A stretch of DNA of 64,000 bases, from positions 62,001 to 126,000 of the forward strand of contig NZ_CP139141.1 of NCBI RefSeq assembly GCF_034059295.1, in the 5' to 3' direction. Below, piece by piece: positions 44,510 through 56,168 of the stretch. The notes below the pieces were generated by a model. That model was not told the origin of the DNA, did no database searches, and was given only the letters and a program-made list of their open reading frames with translations. The position numbers and the translations under genes are program-made. Positions within the stretch are counted from its first letter, which is position 1, and each line of letters opens with the position of its first letter. Source of the stretch: Pseudomonas sp. HR96. GTDB lineage: Bacteria > Pseudomonadota > Gammaproteobacteria > Pseudomonadales > Pseudomonadaceae.

Positions 44510-45424
44510 CTAGCACGGGCCGCTGCCTCGCTGCTCGTCCATGATCCAGCGCAGGAACCGCTCGATCATCTCCCCGCGCCGTTTGCGCTGCGGCACCACC
44601 ACGTAATAGCCCATGCTCGACACGGCCGATTCGGCGATGGGCCGGCACAGCAGGTTCTGCTCCAGCAGTGCGTCCACCAGGTGCCGCCAGCCGATGGCCA
44701 CACCCTGGCCGGCGATGGCGGCCTGGATCAGCAGGGTGTAGTTGTCGAAGCGCAGCTGGCCGGGGGCGGGGGCATTGGGTAGCTCCAAGGTGCGGAACAG
44801 GCCTGCCCAGTCGAACCAGTGGCTACTGTTTTCCCCGCGCAGGTGCAACAGCGGCAGGCTTGCCAACGCGCTGGCCGGTAGCGGCGCGGGGCGACCCAGC
44901 AGGCGCGGGCTGCACACCGGGAAGACTTCCTCGCCAAACAGGAAATGGCTTTCGCCCTGCTTGAAGCGCCCATCGCCGAACAGCACAGCTACGTCGATAT
45001 CCGGCCGCAGCATGGCGTGGCTGCGTTCGCTGGTAACCAGGCTGACGTCCACCTGCGGCCAGGCCTGGTGAAAGCGATGCAGGCGCGGCATCAGCCAGTA
45101 GGCGGCGAAGGCGAAATCGGTGGCCACCTGCAACACCTCGTGGCGGGTGTGAGCGGTCACGGCGCTGAGGCCCTGATCGATACCCTGCAGCGCTGTGCTC
45201 ACCGCTTCGTGCAGCAGTGCGCCGGCGTCGGTCAACGCGATGCCACGATAGATGCGGTCGAACAGGCGGGTGGCCAGCTGCTCTTCGAGCCGCTTGATCT
45301 GCTGGCTGATCGCCGGCTGGGTGGTGCCCAATTCATTGGCTGCGGCGGTGAAGCTGCGCAGTCGGGCTGCGGCTTCGAACGCGCGCAGCAGGTCCAGGGA
45401 CAACTGACCGAGGCTTTCATACAT
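44510..45424 (-). CDS. betR: LysR-type regulator of choline-sulfate use
   Basis: The 304-residue LysR protein has an N-terminal HTH ('LLRAFEAAARLRSFTAAANELGTTQPAISQQIKRLEEQLA'). It is divergent from the choline sulfatase gene, where the regulator BetR is expected in pseudomonads (PA0032 position). It probably activates betC when choline sulfate is present. The ATG at 45424 gives the standard LysR start; the upstream extension is not conserved. Confidence 0.85.
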   Translation of the reverse strand: MYESLGQLSLDLLRAFEAAARLRSFTAAANELGTTQPAISQQIKRLEEQLATRLFDRIYRGIALTDAGALLHEAVSTALQGIDQGLSAVTAHTRHEVLQVATDFAFAAYWLMPRLHRFHQAWPQVDVSLVTSERSHAMLRPDIDVAVLFGDGRFKQGESHFLFGEEVFPVCSPRLLGRPAPLPASALASLPLLHLRGENSSHWFDWAGLFRTLELPNAPAPGQLRFDNYTLLIQAAIAGQGVAIGWRHLVDALLEQNLLCRPIAESAVSSMGYYVVVPQRKRRGEMIERFLRWIMDEQRGSGPC

Positions 45425-45538
45425 AAGCAGCGCTAATCCTAGACATTGCCGGCCATGGGCTTTACCGCAGGCAGCATGGGTTCCATTCTCGACCTGAGCA
45501 ATGTCGCATAAATTTTCACTATGGAATGCCGCGATTAC

Positions 45539-47077
45539 ATGAAGCGCAAGAATATTCTCTTCATCATGGCCGATCAGATGGCCGCGCCCATGCTGCCTTT
45601 CCACGCACCGAGCGCTTCACCGACCCAGGCGGCGTCGCCGCTCAAGCTACCCAACCTCAGCCGCCTGGCCGCCACCGGCGTGGTCTTCGAATCCGCCTAC
45701 TGCAACAGCCCCCTCTGCGCGCCTTCGCGCTTCACCCTGGTCAGCGGCCAACTGCCCAGCCGCATCGGCGCCTACGACAACGCCGCGGACTTTCCTGCGG
45801 ACGTGCCGACCTACGCCCATTACCTGCGCCGCCTGGGTTATCGCACGGCGCTGTCGGGCAAGATGCACTTCTGCGGCCCCGATCAGCTGCACGGCTACGA
45901 AGAGCGCCTGACCAGCGACATCTACCCGGCCGACTACGGTTGGGCGGTCAACTGGGATGAGCCGCACGTGCGCCCCAGCTGGTACCACAACATGTCGTCG
46001 GTGCTGCAGGCCGGTCCGTGCGTGCGCACCAACCAGCTGGATTTCGACGAAGAGGTGGTGTTCAAAGCCCAGCAGTATCTGTTCGATCACATTCGCGAGG
46101 ACGGCGACCAGCCGTTCTGCCTGACGGTGTCGATGACTCACCCCCACGACCCCTACACCATTCCGCGGCCGTTCTGGGACCTGTATCGCGACGAGGACAT
46201 CCCGTTGCCGCGCGACGTGCCGGCCGAGGCCGAGCAGGACCCGCATTCGCAGCGCCTGCTCAAGGTCTACGACCTGTGGGACAAGCCGCTGCCCGAGCAG
46301 AAGATCCGCGACGCCCGCCGTGCCTATTTCGGCGCCTGCAGCTACATTGACAGCAACGTCGGCAAGCTCCTGCAGACCCTCGAAGACTGCGGCCTGGCCG
46401 ATGACACCATCGTGGTCTTCTCCGGCGACCACGGTGACATGCTCGGCGAGCGGGGCCTGTGGTACAAGATGCACTGGTTCGAGATGTCGGCGAGGGTGCC
46501 GTTGCTGATCTGCGCACCGGGGCAGTTCGCCCCTGGCCGAGTCAGCGCCTCGGTGTCCACCGCCGACCTGCTGCCGACCCTGGTCGAGCTGGCCGGCGGC
46601 AGCGTCGAGGCACACCTGCCGCTCGATGGCCGTTCCCTGCTCGGTCACCTGCAAGGGCAGGGCGGCCATGACGAAGTGTTCGGCGAATACATGGCCGAAG
46701 GCACGGTGGGGCCGCTGATGATGATTCGTCGCGGCCCATGGAAATTCATCTACAGCGAGGACGATCCTTGCCTGCTGTTCGATGTGCTCAGCGACCCGCT
46801 GGAGCGCCGCGAGCTGAGCCAGTGCGCGGAGCATGGCGAGGTTTTCTCGGCGTTCCTGGCCGAGGCCCGGGCCAAGTGGGACGTCGCGCACATCCGCGAA
46901 CAAGTGCTCGCCAGCCAGCGCCGTCGGCGTCTGGTTTTCGAAGCGCTGACCTGCGGTAAGCTGAAGAGCTGGGACCACCAGCCGCTGGTGGACGCCAGTC
47001 AGCAGTACATGCGTAACCACATCGACCTCGACGATCTGGAGCGCAAGGCCCGTTATCCGCACCCTGCCAATAACTAG
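45539..47077 (+). CDS. betC: Choline-sulfatase
   Basis: The 512-residue sulfatase starts 'KRKNILFIMADQMAAPMLP' and has the formylglycine motif Cys60-Ala-Pro-Ser-Arg64, which requires post-translational oxidation to be active. It splits choline-O-sulfate into choline and sulfate. The cytosolic choline feeds glycine betaine synthesis or carbon use. The ATG at 45539 is preferred to one 18 bases earlier by comparison with BetC proteins. Metal ligands are in 'MADQ' and 'FSGDHGDMLGE'. Confidence 0.95.
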   Translation: MKRKNILFIMADQMAAPMLPFHAPSASPTQAASPLKLPNLSRLAATGVVFESAYCNSPLCAPSRFTLVSGQLPSRIGAYDNAADFPADVPTYAHYLRRLGYRTALSGKMHFCGPDQLHGYEERLTSDIYPADYGWAVNWDEPHVRPSWYHNMSSVLQAGPCVRTNQLDFDEEVVFKAQQYLFDHIREDGDQPFCLTVSMTHPHDPYTIPRPFWDLYRDEDIPLPRDVPAEAEQDPHSQRLLKVYDLWDKPLPEQKIRDARRAYFGACSYIDSNVGKLLQTLEDCGLADDTIVVFSGDHGDMLGERGLWYKMHWFEMSARVPLLICAPGQFAPGRVSASVSTADLLPTLVELAGGSVEAHLPLDGRSLLGHLQGQGGHDEVFGEYMAEGTVGPLMMIRRGPWKFIYSEDDPCLLFDVLSDPLERRELSQCAEHGEVFSAFLAEARAKWDVAHIREQVLASQRRRRLVFEALTCGKLKSWDHQPLVDASQQYMRNHIDLDDLERKARYPHPANN

Positions 47078-47111
47078 CAAACTGAACTGGAAAAACCAGG
47101 GGGAAGATTTG

Positions 47112-48032
47112 ATGAAGATATCGATCGCATTGGTCGCCGCTGCAATCACCATGGCCAGCGTTGCGGCCGTCGCCGACGACGCCAGCTGCAGCACGGTTAA
47201 AATGGCCGATCCGGGCTGGAGCGACATTGCCGCGACCAATGCCCTGACCGGTTTCGTGCTCGACGGCATGGGCTACACGCCCAAGGTCAGCACCCTGGCG
47301 GTGCCCATCGCCTACGGCGGCCTCAAGGACGGCCAGGTGGATGTCTTCCTCGGCAACTGGATGCCGGCGCAACATGGCTTCCATGACAAGTTCGTCGCCA
47401 CTGGCGACGTGGTGCAAGTGGCGAAGAACCTCGATGGCACCGAGTTCACCCTGGCCGTGCCCAAGTACGTGTACGACGCCGGGGTGCACAACTTCGCCGA
47501 CCTCAACAAGTTCGCCGACAAGTTCGGCAAGAAGATCTACGGCATCGGCGCCGGCGCGCCGGCCAACCAGTCGATCAGCGAGATCATCAAGAAGAACGAG
47601 TTCGACCTCGGCCAGTGGAAGCTGGTGGAATCGAGCGAGCAGGCAATGCTTTCGGAGGTCGCCCGCGCGGTGAAGAAGGATCAGTTCGTGGTCTTCCTCG
47701 GCTGGACCCCGCACCCGATGAACGTGCAGTTCAAGATGAACTACCTCAAGGGTGGCGAAGCGTATTTCGGTGACACCGGCAGCGTCTACACCCTGGCCCG
47801 CAAGGACTACGCCCAGACCTGCCCGAACGTGACCAGACTGCTGACCAACCTCAGCTTCACCCAGGACATGGAGAACGGCATCATGGCCGAGGTGGCCAAC
47901 AGGAAGGTCACCAATGCCGACGCCGCCAAGGCCTGGCTGAAAGCCAACCCGGCCGTGCTGGACAAGTGGCTCGATGGCGTCAAGACCCTGGACGGCAAGG
48001 ATGCGCTGGGGGCGGTGAAGGCCAAGTTGTAA
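47112..48032 (+). CDS. choX: Choline/betaine ABC transporter substrate-binding protein
   Basis: The 306-residue periplasmic protein has a signal peptide ending VAA/VADD, then an OpuAC-type fold ('VKMADPGWSDIAATNALTGFVLDGMGYTPK', 'DVFLGNWMPAQH', 'VVFLGWTPHPMN') with the aromatic Trp box for trimethylammonium. It follows betC and should catch choline or choline sulfate. No permease or ATPase genes are adjacent, so it must pair with a core transporter elsewhere. Symbol choX is by family name and could equally be betX. Confidence 0.87.
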   Translation: MKISIALVAAAITMASVAAVADDASCSTVKMADPGWSDIAATNALTGFVLDGMGYTPKVSTLAVPIAYGGLKDGQVDVFLGNWMPAQHGFHDKFVATGDVVQVAKNLDGTEFTLAVPKYVYDAGVHNFADLNKFADKFGKKIYGIGAGAPANQSISEIIKKNEFDLGQWKLVESSEQAMLSEVARAVKKDQFVVFLGWTPHPMNVQFKMNYLKGGEAYFGDTGSVYTLARKDYAQTCPNVTRLLTNLSFTQDMENGIMAEVANRKVTNADAAKAWLKANPAVLDKWLDGVKTLDGKDALGAVKAKL

Positions 48033-48043
48033 GTATCGCGATC

Positions 48044-48098
48044 AAGCCGGCCGGCGGCCTCAGCGGGGCAGAGTGCCCAGGAGGCCGCAGGCCGGTTT
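48044..48098 (+). other. Long GC-rich hairpin between choX and SulP genes
   Basis: AAGCCGGCCGGCGGCCTC (48044-48061) can pair with GAGGCCGCAGGCCGGTTT (48081-48098) with few mismatches around a 19-base loop. It could attenuate or terminate betC-choX transcription. A related half-sequence (GAGGCCGTCAGGCCGGTTTG) lies at about 63312-63331. Confidence 0.5.
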
Positions 48099-48125
48099 CA
48101 ATGGAAAAAGCCCACCGAGCGCTGC

Positions 48126-49694
48126 ATGCCCAGGCCAACCCGCCAACAACTGTTCCCCTTCCTCGCCTGGCTACCGCGCCAGACCCGCGCCAGCGTGTCG
48201 CGCGACCTGCTGGTCGGCCTCAGCGGCGCGATCCTCGCCCTGCCGCAGTCCATCGCCTACGCCCTGATCGCCGGCCTGCCTGCCGAATACGGCCTGTACG
48301 CGGCCATCGTGCCGGTGCTGATCGCCTGCCTGTTCGGCTCGTCCTGGCACCTGATCTGCGGCCCGACGGCGGCCATCTCCATCGTCCTGTACGCCAGCGT
48401 CAGCCCGCTCGCGGTGCCGGGCAGCGCGGACTATGTGAGCCTGATCCTGCTGTTGACCTTTCTGTGCGGCATCTTCCAGTGGGTGCTGGGGATGCTGCGC
48501 TTCGGCGCGCTGGTCAATTTCGTTTCCCATTCCGTGGTGCTCGGCTTCACCCTCGGAGCCGCAGTGGTGATCGCCATCGGCCAGCTGCCGAACGTCCTCG
48601 GCCTGGACCTGCCAAGCCAGGCCACTGCCTTGAAAAGCCTCGGCTTGCTGCTCGGGCAACTTCCCAGGAGCGATCTGCCGTCGCTGGCGCTGGGCCTGGC
48701 CACCCTCCTGCTGGGCCTGGCGTTGAAGGCGCTGGTGCCGCGCTGGCCGACCTTGCTGCTCAGCCTGGTCACGGTCAGCGTCGTGGCCTGGGCACTGCCG
48801 GGGCTGTTCGGCCAGGTGCCGCGGGTGCATCCCTTCGTCGGCCGCCTGCCACCGTTGAGCCCGCTGCCTCTGGATCTGGATTTGGTGCTGCGGCTGCTGC
48901 CCAGCGCGGTGGCAGTGGGCATGCTCGGGCTGGTCACCAGCCTGTCGATCGCCCGCTCGCTGTCTGCGCGCTCGCAGCAGATGCTCGACGCCAACCAGGA
49001 AGTGCGCGGCCAGGGCCTGTCCAATATCGTTGGGGCGTTCTTCTCGGGCTCCTTGTCGGCAGGGTCCTTCACCCGCTCCGGGCTCAGCTACGAGGCCGGG
49101 GCCTGCTCGCCGCTGGCCGGCATCTTCTCGGCGCTGTGGGTGGCCCTGTTCGCCCTGTGCGGGGCCGGGCTGATCGCCCAGGTGCCGCTGCCGGTGATGG
49201 CCGGCAGCATCCTGCTGATCAGCTGGGGTCTGGTGGACCGGCGTGGCATCGCCGCGTTGCTGCGCGTCAGCCGCTCCGAGTTCGTGGTCATGGCCCTGAC
49301 GTGCCTGGCGACCTTGCTGCTGGAGTTGCAGACGGCGATCTACGCCGGCGTCCTGGTGTCGCTGTTCTTCTACCTCAAGCGCACCTCGCAACCCCGGGTG
49401 CAGACCTGGCGCGACGGCGAGGCGCAGGTGATGCGGGTCGGCGGCTCGATTTTCTTCGGCGCCAGCCATTACCTGCAGCTGCGCCTGCAACAACTGCCCG
49501 GCTGCGAAGTGGTGGTGGAGGCGCAGCAGATCAACTTCATCGACTACTCAGGGGTCGAGATGCTGCATCAGGAGGCGCGGCGCCTGCGGGCCCTGGGCGG
49601 CAGCCTGACGCTGCAGCACGCTCGGCCGCAGGTGATCGAGGAGCTGCGCAAGCTGGAGGGGGCCGAACACTGCCCCGTGCGCTTCACGCCCTAG
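48126..49694 (+). CDS. SulP-family sulfate/anion transporter with STAS domain
   Basis: The 522-residue membrane protein has about 10-12 helices with the SulP signature ('[36 protein letters not shown]') and a cytosolic STAS domain from about residue 420 ('[26 protein letters not shown]'). It moves sulfate or bicarbonate-type anions. Beside choline sulfatase it could export or take up sulfate. It is convergent with aroE, overlapping stops. Confidence 0.9.
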   Translation: MPRPTRQQLFPFLAWLPRQTRASVSRDLLVGLSGAILALPQSIAYALIAGLPAEYGLYAAIVPVLIACLFGSSWHLICGPTAAISIVLYASVSPLAVPGSADYVSLILLLTFLCGIFQWVLGMLRFGALVNFVSHSVVLGFTLGAAVVIAIGQLPNVLGLDLPSQATALKSLGLLLGQLPRSDLPSLALGLATLLLGLALKALVPRWPTLLLSLVTVSVVAWALPGLFGQVPRVHPFVGRLPPLSPLPLDLDLVLRLLPSAVAVGMLGLVTSLSIARSLSARSQQMLDANQEVRGQGLSNIVGAFFSGSLSAGSFTRSGLSYEAGACSPLAGIFSALWVALFALCGAGLIAQVPLPVMAGSILLISWGLVDRRGIAALLRVSRSEFVVMALTCLATLLLELQTAIYAGVLVSLFFYLKRTSQPRVQTWRDGEAQVMRVGGSIFFGASHYLQLRLQQLPGCEVVVEAQQINFIDYSGVEMLHQEARRLRALGGSLTLQHARPQVIEELRKLEGAEHCPVRFTP

Positions 49695-50512
49695 CGGGCC
49701 AGTTGTTCACGCAGCGCCTTGAGCACCGGCGCGGTGTCGGGGCGCACGCCGCGCCAGAACTCGAACGCCACCGCCGCCTGCTCCACCAGCATGCCGAAGC
49801 CGTCCAGGGCGGCCGCCGCGCCATGCTCGCTGGCCCAGCGCATGAACGGGGTCGGCTCCTTGCCGTACATCATGTCGTAGCAATGGGTCACGCCCGGCTT
49901 GATCAGGCTGGCGGCAATCGGTGGCAGGTCGCCGGCCAGGCTCGCCGAGGTGGCGTTGATGATCAGATCGAAGGGCTCGGTCAGTTCCTCGAAGCCGGCT
50001 GCGGTCACCGGCCCCAGCTCGGCGAAGGCCTGGGCCAGCAGCTCCGCCTTGTCGAGGGTGCGGTTGGCGATCACCAGCGCCGCCGGGCCTTGTTCCAGCA
50101 ATGGTTCGAGCACGCCGCGCACAGCGCCGCCGGCGCCCAGCAGGAGGATGCGCTGGCCGGCCAGCTGCAGGCCGTAGTTGACGGTCAGGTCGCGCACCAG
50201 GCCTTCGCCGTCGCTGTTGTCGCCCAGCAGGGTGCCGTCATCGAGCTTGCTCAACAGGTTGACCGCGCCGGCGCGCTGGGCGCGCTCGGTCAGCCGGTCG
50301 GCGAGACGATAGGCCTCTTCCTTGAACGGTACGGTGACGTTGGCGCCCAGGCCGCTGGTGAAGAAGCCCAGGGCGCAGTTGTCGAAGTCTTCCAGCGGCG
50401 CGAGCAGGGTGGTGTAGCTCAGCTGCTCGCCGGTCTGCTCGGCGAACAGGCGGTGGATGACCGGCGACTTGCTGTGGCCGATGGGGTTGCCGAATACGAC
50501 GTAGCTGTCCAT
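49691..50512 (-). CDS. aroE: Shikimate dehydrogenase
   Basis: The 273-residue enzyme has '[14 protein letters not shown]', '[12 protein letters not shown]' with the catalytic Lys, '[13 protein letters not shown]', and the NADP loop '[13 protein letters not shown]'. It reduces 3-dehydroshikimate in aromatic amino acid synthesis. The ATG at 50512 is used; a longer frame extends into hemF antisense and is not real. Convergent with the SulP gene. Confidence 0.97.
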   Translation of the reverse strand: MDSYVVFGNPIGHSKSPVIHRLFAEQTGEQLSYTTLLAPLEDFDNCALGFFTSGLGANVTVPFKEEAYRLADRLTERAQRAGAVNLLSKLDDGTLLGDNSDGEGLVRDLTVNYGLQLAGQRILLLGAGGAVRGVLEPLLEQGPAALVIANRTLDKAELLAQAFAELGPVTAAGFEELTEPFDLIINATSASLAGDLPPIAASLIKPGVTHCYDMMYGKEPTPFMRWASEHGAAAALDGFGMLVEQAAVAFEFWRGVRPDTAPVLKALREQLAR

Positions 50513-50553
50513 TGAAGGCGGTTCCAGTGGTGAGTCTCTGTTGTGATCGGGGG

Positions 50554-52623
<2,070 letters not shown>

Positions 52624-52627
<4 letters not shown>

Positions 52628-53178
52628 GGCCGGATCACTTCCCCGGTCACCAGGTCGCGAATGACGCTCGGGCTCTTGCGCCCGCCCAGCGCACCGCCCA
52701 GCACCACGTCCAACTGGCCGCGGAAGTACTGTTCGATGCGCAGGCGCGAGCGCGCCGGGGGGCGGCCCTGGGGGTTGGCCGAGGTGGAAATCAGCGGCCC
52801 GACCAGCGCGCACAGTTCTCGCACCTGGGGGTGGTCGCTGACCCGCACTGCCACGGTGTCGTGCTCGCCAGTGACCCACTCCGGCAACAAACCCTGGTGG
52901 GGCACCAGCCAGGTGTTGGGCCCCGGCCAGGTGGCAGCCATGCGGTCGAGCCACAGCTCGGGAAAGTCCTCGAACAGGAAATCGAACTGGCGGATGTTGT
53001 CGGCCACCAGAATCAGGCCCTTGTGCACCGGCCGCGACTTGATCGCCAGCAGGCGATCGACCGCTTCTTCGTTCCACGGGTCGCAACCCAGCCCCCAGAC
53101 CGCCTCGGTTGGGTAGGCAATCACCGCGCCCGCGCGGATCTCGCGCGCCGCTTGTTGCACTCGCCAACTGTTCACCAT
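52624..53178 (-). CDS. tsaC: L-threonylcarbamoyladenylate synthase (YrdC/TsaC)
   Basis: The 184-residue protein has the YrdC fold signs '[16 protein letters not shown]', '[12 protein letters not shown]', '[11 protein letters not shown]'. It makes threonylcarbamoyl-AMP for t6A modification of tRNA. The ATG at 53178 with GGAGTG upstream is chosen over a GTG 9 bases earlier. Confidence 0.95.
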
Positions 53179-53221
53179 CGTTGTCACTCCACATACTCAT
53201 GAGGGCATGCACGCAGTGTAC

Positions 53222-54322
53222 TTACGTGACCCGCGCAAACCAACGCCCAGCCTCGTTGACCACACGACTTTGCAGTTCCAGTTCGGTCAATTCGCTCAGC
53301 ACCCGAGTGATTTCCCAACCGCTGGCGCGCGCCAGCGCTTCGCTGCTCTGTGGCGCGGCCAGCAGCAGGGCGAACAATGGGTGTGCATCTGCCGCAGTGG
53401 CCGTGCCGAGCGACGGCTGCTGCCAGCCGCGCAGTGCCTGCATGATGTGCTCGATGCTCTCGACCAGCACTGCGCCGTCGCGGATCAGCTGGTGACAGCC
53501 CTTGGCCCCGGGATGATGGATGGAGCCGGGAATGGCGTACACCTCGCGGCCCTGCTCGGCGGCCAGCCGCGCGGTGATCAGCGAGCCGCTGGCCAGGCTG
53601 GCTTCGACCACCAGCACGCCGAGCGACAGGCCGCTGATGATGCGGTTGCGTCGGGGGAAGTTGGAAGGCCCTGGCGGGGTGTGCAGCGGAAACTCGGAAA
53701 GCACCGCGCCGCCGCCGGCGATCATGTCCTCTGCCAGGCGCTTGTGGCGCTGTGGATAAAAGTTTTCAAGGCCGGTGCCCAGCACCCCCACGGTCAGCCC
53801 GCCGACTGCCAGCGCGCCGGCATGCGCCGCGCCGTCGACCCCGAGAGCGAGGCCGCTGGTGACGACGAAACCACCCCCGGCGAGGCTGCGGGCGAAGGCT
53901 GCGGCGGTGTCCATGCCCGGGCGCGAAGCGCGGCGGCTGCCGACGATGGCCAGCTGTGGCCGTTCGAGAATGCCGGGGTCGCCGGCCACGAACAGCAGCG
54001 GCGGTGCGGCGTCTGTCTGCGCCAGCAACGCCGGGTAGGCAGGGCTGTCGAGCATCAGCAAATGCTGGCCGGGATGCTCTAGCCAGCGCATCGTGGCGTC
54101 TACCCGGGCCTCGATGGCGGGGTCACTCAGGCCGCCATGGGCGCCTGCGCGCACCCCCGCTGCGCGCCACGCCTGGGCCGAGGCACGGCAAGCCTGCTCG
54201 GCGCTGCCGAAGGCCTGGAGCAGACGCTGGTAATGTTGTGGGCCGACATCGGGCAGCTGATGCAGGCGCAGACGGGCTTGCAGCTCGGCGCTGCCAAGGG
54301 TGGGACTGAGCGGTAGGGGCAT
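53222..54322 (-). CDS. dprA: DNA processing protein DprA/Smf
   Basis: The 366-residue protein has the Rossmann-type DprA core: 'LAIVGSRRASRPGMDTA', 'GFVVTSGLALGVDGAAHAGAL', 'TVGVLGTGLENFYPQRHKRLAE', 'NFPRRNRIISGLSLGVLVVEA'. It loads RecA on incoming single-stranded DNA in transformation. C-terminal winged helix follows. AAGGAAG lies 6 bases before the ATG. A perfect DnaA box lies inside (53751) and another just upstream (54368). Confidence 0.95.
   Translation of the reverse strand: MPLPLSPTLGSAELQARLRLHQLPDVGPQHYQRLLQAFGSAEQACRASAQAWRAAGVRAGAHGGLSDPAIEARVDATMRWLEHPGQHLLMLDSPAYPALLAQTDAAPPLLFVAGDPGILERPQLAIVGSRRASRPGMDTAAAFARSLAGGGFVVTSGLALGVDGAAHAGALAVGGLTVGVLGTGLENFYPQRHKRLAEDMIAGGGAVLSEFPLHTPPGPSNFPRRNRIISGLSLGVLVVEASLASGSLITARLAAEQGREVYAIPGSIHHPGAKGCHQLIRDGAVLVESIEHIMQALRGWQQPSLGTATAADAHPLFALLLAAPQSSEALARASGWEITRVLSELTELELQSRVVNEAGRWFARVT
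53751..53759. promoter_or_regulatory. DnaA-box match within dprA
   Basis: TGTGGATAA (reverse of TTATCCACA) is a perfect DnaA box inside the dprA coding region. Confidence 0.4.
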
Positions 54323-54367
54323 CGGATCTTCCTTGATCGATGGGGCTCCCCGGGCAGCGGAACAAGC

Positions 54368-54376
54368 TGTGGATAA
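54368..54376. promoter_or_regulatory. DnaA-box match upstream of dprA
   Basis: TGTGGATAA lies in the 113-bp gap between the LysM gene and dprA, 46 bp before the dprA start. It is a second perfect box about 600 bp from the one in dprA. A DnaA regulatory role is plausible as this locus is close to the origin in pseudomonads, but not shown. Confidence 0.45.
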
Positions 54377-54435
54377 CTCTGTTGACAAGTTGCCTGGCAG
54401 TTGCTTCGCCAACTAACCTTTTCAGCGGCGCAATC

Positions 54436-55464
54436 TCAGGGATTGCGCACCTTGTCGAGCACCGCCAGGGAGCGATTGGCGTTGAGCACCAAACCATAGC
54501 TGAGCTTTTCGTAGGTGCGGAAAATCATTAGTAACCCGGAGCGTACGTCGGGGATTTTCACCTGCTCGCCGGTGACTCGGTCGCGCACTGTCTCGCCGGT
54601 CTTGTAGATCGCCAGGACGTTGCCTTCGGCCAGTCCGTCGCGGCGGCCACGGTCGACGGTGACCACGTCATACTTGCCGATCTGGGTAACACCGCGTGGC
54701 ACATCGATGATAGTGCCCTTGATGGGCGAGGCCGGCGCGCTGGGCAGGTAGGTAGAATTGACCGCGCGCTCCTCGCTGATGAACAGGCGATCGCCCAGGC
54801 GCACTTCCTCGCGCGAGCGCTGCAGGTTGACCGTGGCGATGTCGCCTTCCAGCGCGGTGATTTCACCGGCGCCCATGGCGTCGCCGTTGATGCCGAGAAA
54901 CTCGTGGGTGACCGGGTCGGTGTAGGTCTTGCCCTGGCGGAAGATGCCGTAGGTGGTGTTCAGCGGGCCGAACCGGCCACGGGCGTAGATCACGTCGCCT
55001 CGGCCGCTGAGCACGCGCTCGGCGTTGCCGGCGACGATGTACGGCGCGGCGTCGAAATCCTCGGGGTGGTCGATGATGCGGTTGTTGAGCAGAAAGGCGT
55101 TGATCGACTCCAGCGGAATGCTCGGAATGGCGTTGGCCACCGGCGTGCTGCGGATACGCGGCGAGAGCTTGATGGTGCCGCGCGAGGCGCCGCGTTCCAG
55201 GGTGATCTGCGGCTGGCCGTCAGGGCCGTAGCCGAGCACCAGCGAGTCACCGGGGTAGATCAGGTCGGGGTTGGCCACCTGCGGGTTGGCATGCCAGATG
55301 TGCGGCCACTCCCACGGCTGGTCGAGGAATTTGCCGGCAATGTCCCACAGCGTGTCGCCCTGCACCACGGTGTAACGCTGCGGCGAGCCGTCCCTGAGCT
55401 GCACTTGCGCCTGCGCCAGGCCGGCGCATGCCAGCAGCAGCAGGGCGAGTAGTGATTTCCTCAT
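54436..55464 (-). CDS. LysM-domain periplasmic protein
   Basis: The 342-residue protein has a signal peptide (ending LAQAQ) and a LysM domain at about 28-78 ('YTVVQGDTLWDIAGKFLDQPWEWPHIWHANPQVANPDLIYPGDSLVL') that binds peptidoglycan. The remaining part is a beta-rich conserved region seen in pseudomonad PA0020-like proteins. It is divergent from def and precedes dprA in the same direction. Confidence 0.9.
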   Translation of the reverse strand: MRKSLLALLLLACAGLAQAQVQLRDGSPQRYTVVQGDTLWDIAGKFLDQPWEWPHIWHANPQVANPDLIYPGDSLVLGYGPDGQPQITLERGASRGTIKLSPRIRSTPVANAIPSIPLESINAFLLNNRIIDHPEDFDAAPYIVAGNAERVLSGRGDVIYARGRFGPLNTTYGIFRQGKTYTDPVTHEFLGINGDAMGAGEITALEGDIATVNLQRSREEVRLGDRLFISEERAVNSTYLPSAPASPIKGTIIDVPRGVTQIGKYDVVTVDRGRRDGLAEGNVLAIYKTGETVRDRVTGEQVKIPDVRSGLLMIFRTYEKLSYGLVLNANRSLAVLDKVRNP

Positions 55465-55593
55465 ACTGCGAATCCCTTTATCATGTGAGCTCACGTGTAA
55501 CGCCGCCATGCCTCTGCGCCACGCAGGGCGCTCCCCGCGCCGCTGCGGCGACCGCTACCTTTGACTTTACCTCACAGTGCAGTACATACGCAT

Positions 55594-56097
55594 ATGGCTA
55601 TTTTAAACATTCTCGAATTTCCTGATCCGCGCCTGCGTACCCTCGCCAAACCGGTTGCGGTGGTGGACGACGAGGTCCGCCGGTTGGTCGACGACATGTT
55701 TGAAACCATGTACGACGCGCCTGGTATCGGCCTGGCCGCGACCCAGGTGAACGTGCACAAGCGCATCGTGGTCATGGACCTTTCCGAAGATCGTAGCGAG
55801 CCGCGGGTGTTCATCAACCCCGAGTTCGAGTCGCTGACCGACGAGATGGGCCAGTACCAGGAGGGCTGCCTGTCGGTGCCCGGCTTCTACGAGAACGTCG
55901 ACCGCCCGCAACAGGTCAAGGTCAAGGCCCTGGACCGCGACGGCAAGCCCTACGAGCTGATTGCCGAAGGCCTGCTGGCGGTGTGCATCCAGCACGAATG
56001 CGATCACCTGAACGGCAAGCTGTTCGTCGATTACCTGTCTACGCTCAAGCGCGACCGGATCAAGAAGAAGCTCGAGAAGCTTCATCGCCAGGCCTGA
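55594..56097 (+). CDS. def: Peptide deformylase
   Basis: The 167-residue enzyme has all three motifs: 'GIGLAATQV', 'EGCLSVPGF' (metal Cys) and 'QHECDHLNG' (metal His and catalytic Glu). It removes the formyl group from new proteins. The ATG at 55594 is chosen by family start [15 protein letters not shown]. It starts the def-fmt-rsmB group. Confidence 0.97.
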   Translation: MAILNILEFPDPRLRTLAKPVAVVDDEVRRLVDDMFETMYDAPGIGLAATQVNVHKRIVVMDLSEDRSEPRVFINPEFESLTDEMGQYQEGCLSVPGFYENVDRPQQVKVKALDRDGKPYELIAEGLLAVCIQHECDHLNGKLFVDYLSTLKRDRIKKKLEKLHRQA

Positions 56098-56113
56098 TCG
56101 GCCCATGCTTGCA

Positions 56114-56137
56114 AGGCTTGCTCCGGCAAGCCTTTTT
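56114..56137 (+). terminator. Hairpin with T run between def and fmt
   Basis: AGGCTTGC pairs with GCAAGCCT around a TCCG loop, followed by TTTTTATT. It lies in the def-fmt gap (71 bp) and may be an attenuator since the genes are usually co-transcribed. Confidence 0.7.
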
Positions 56138-56168
56138 ATTTCCAAGCGATTCATAGCGAGACCACTGC

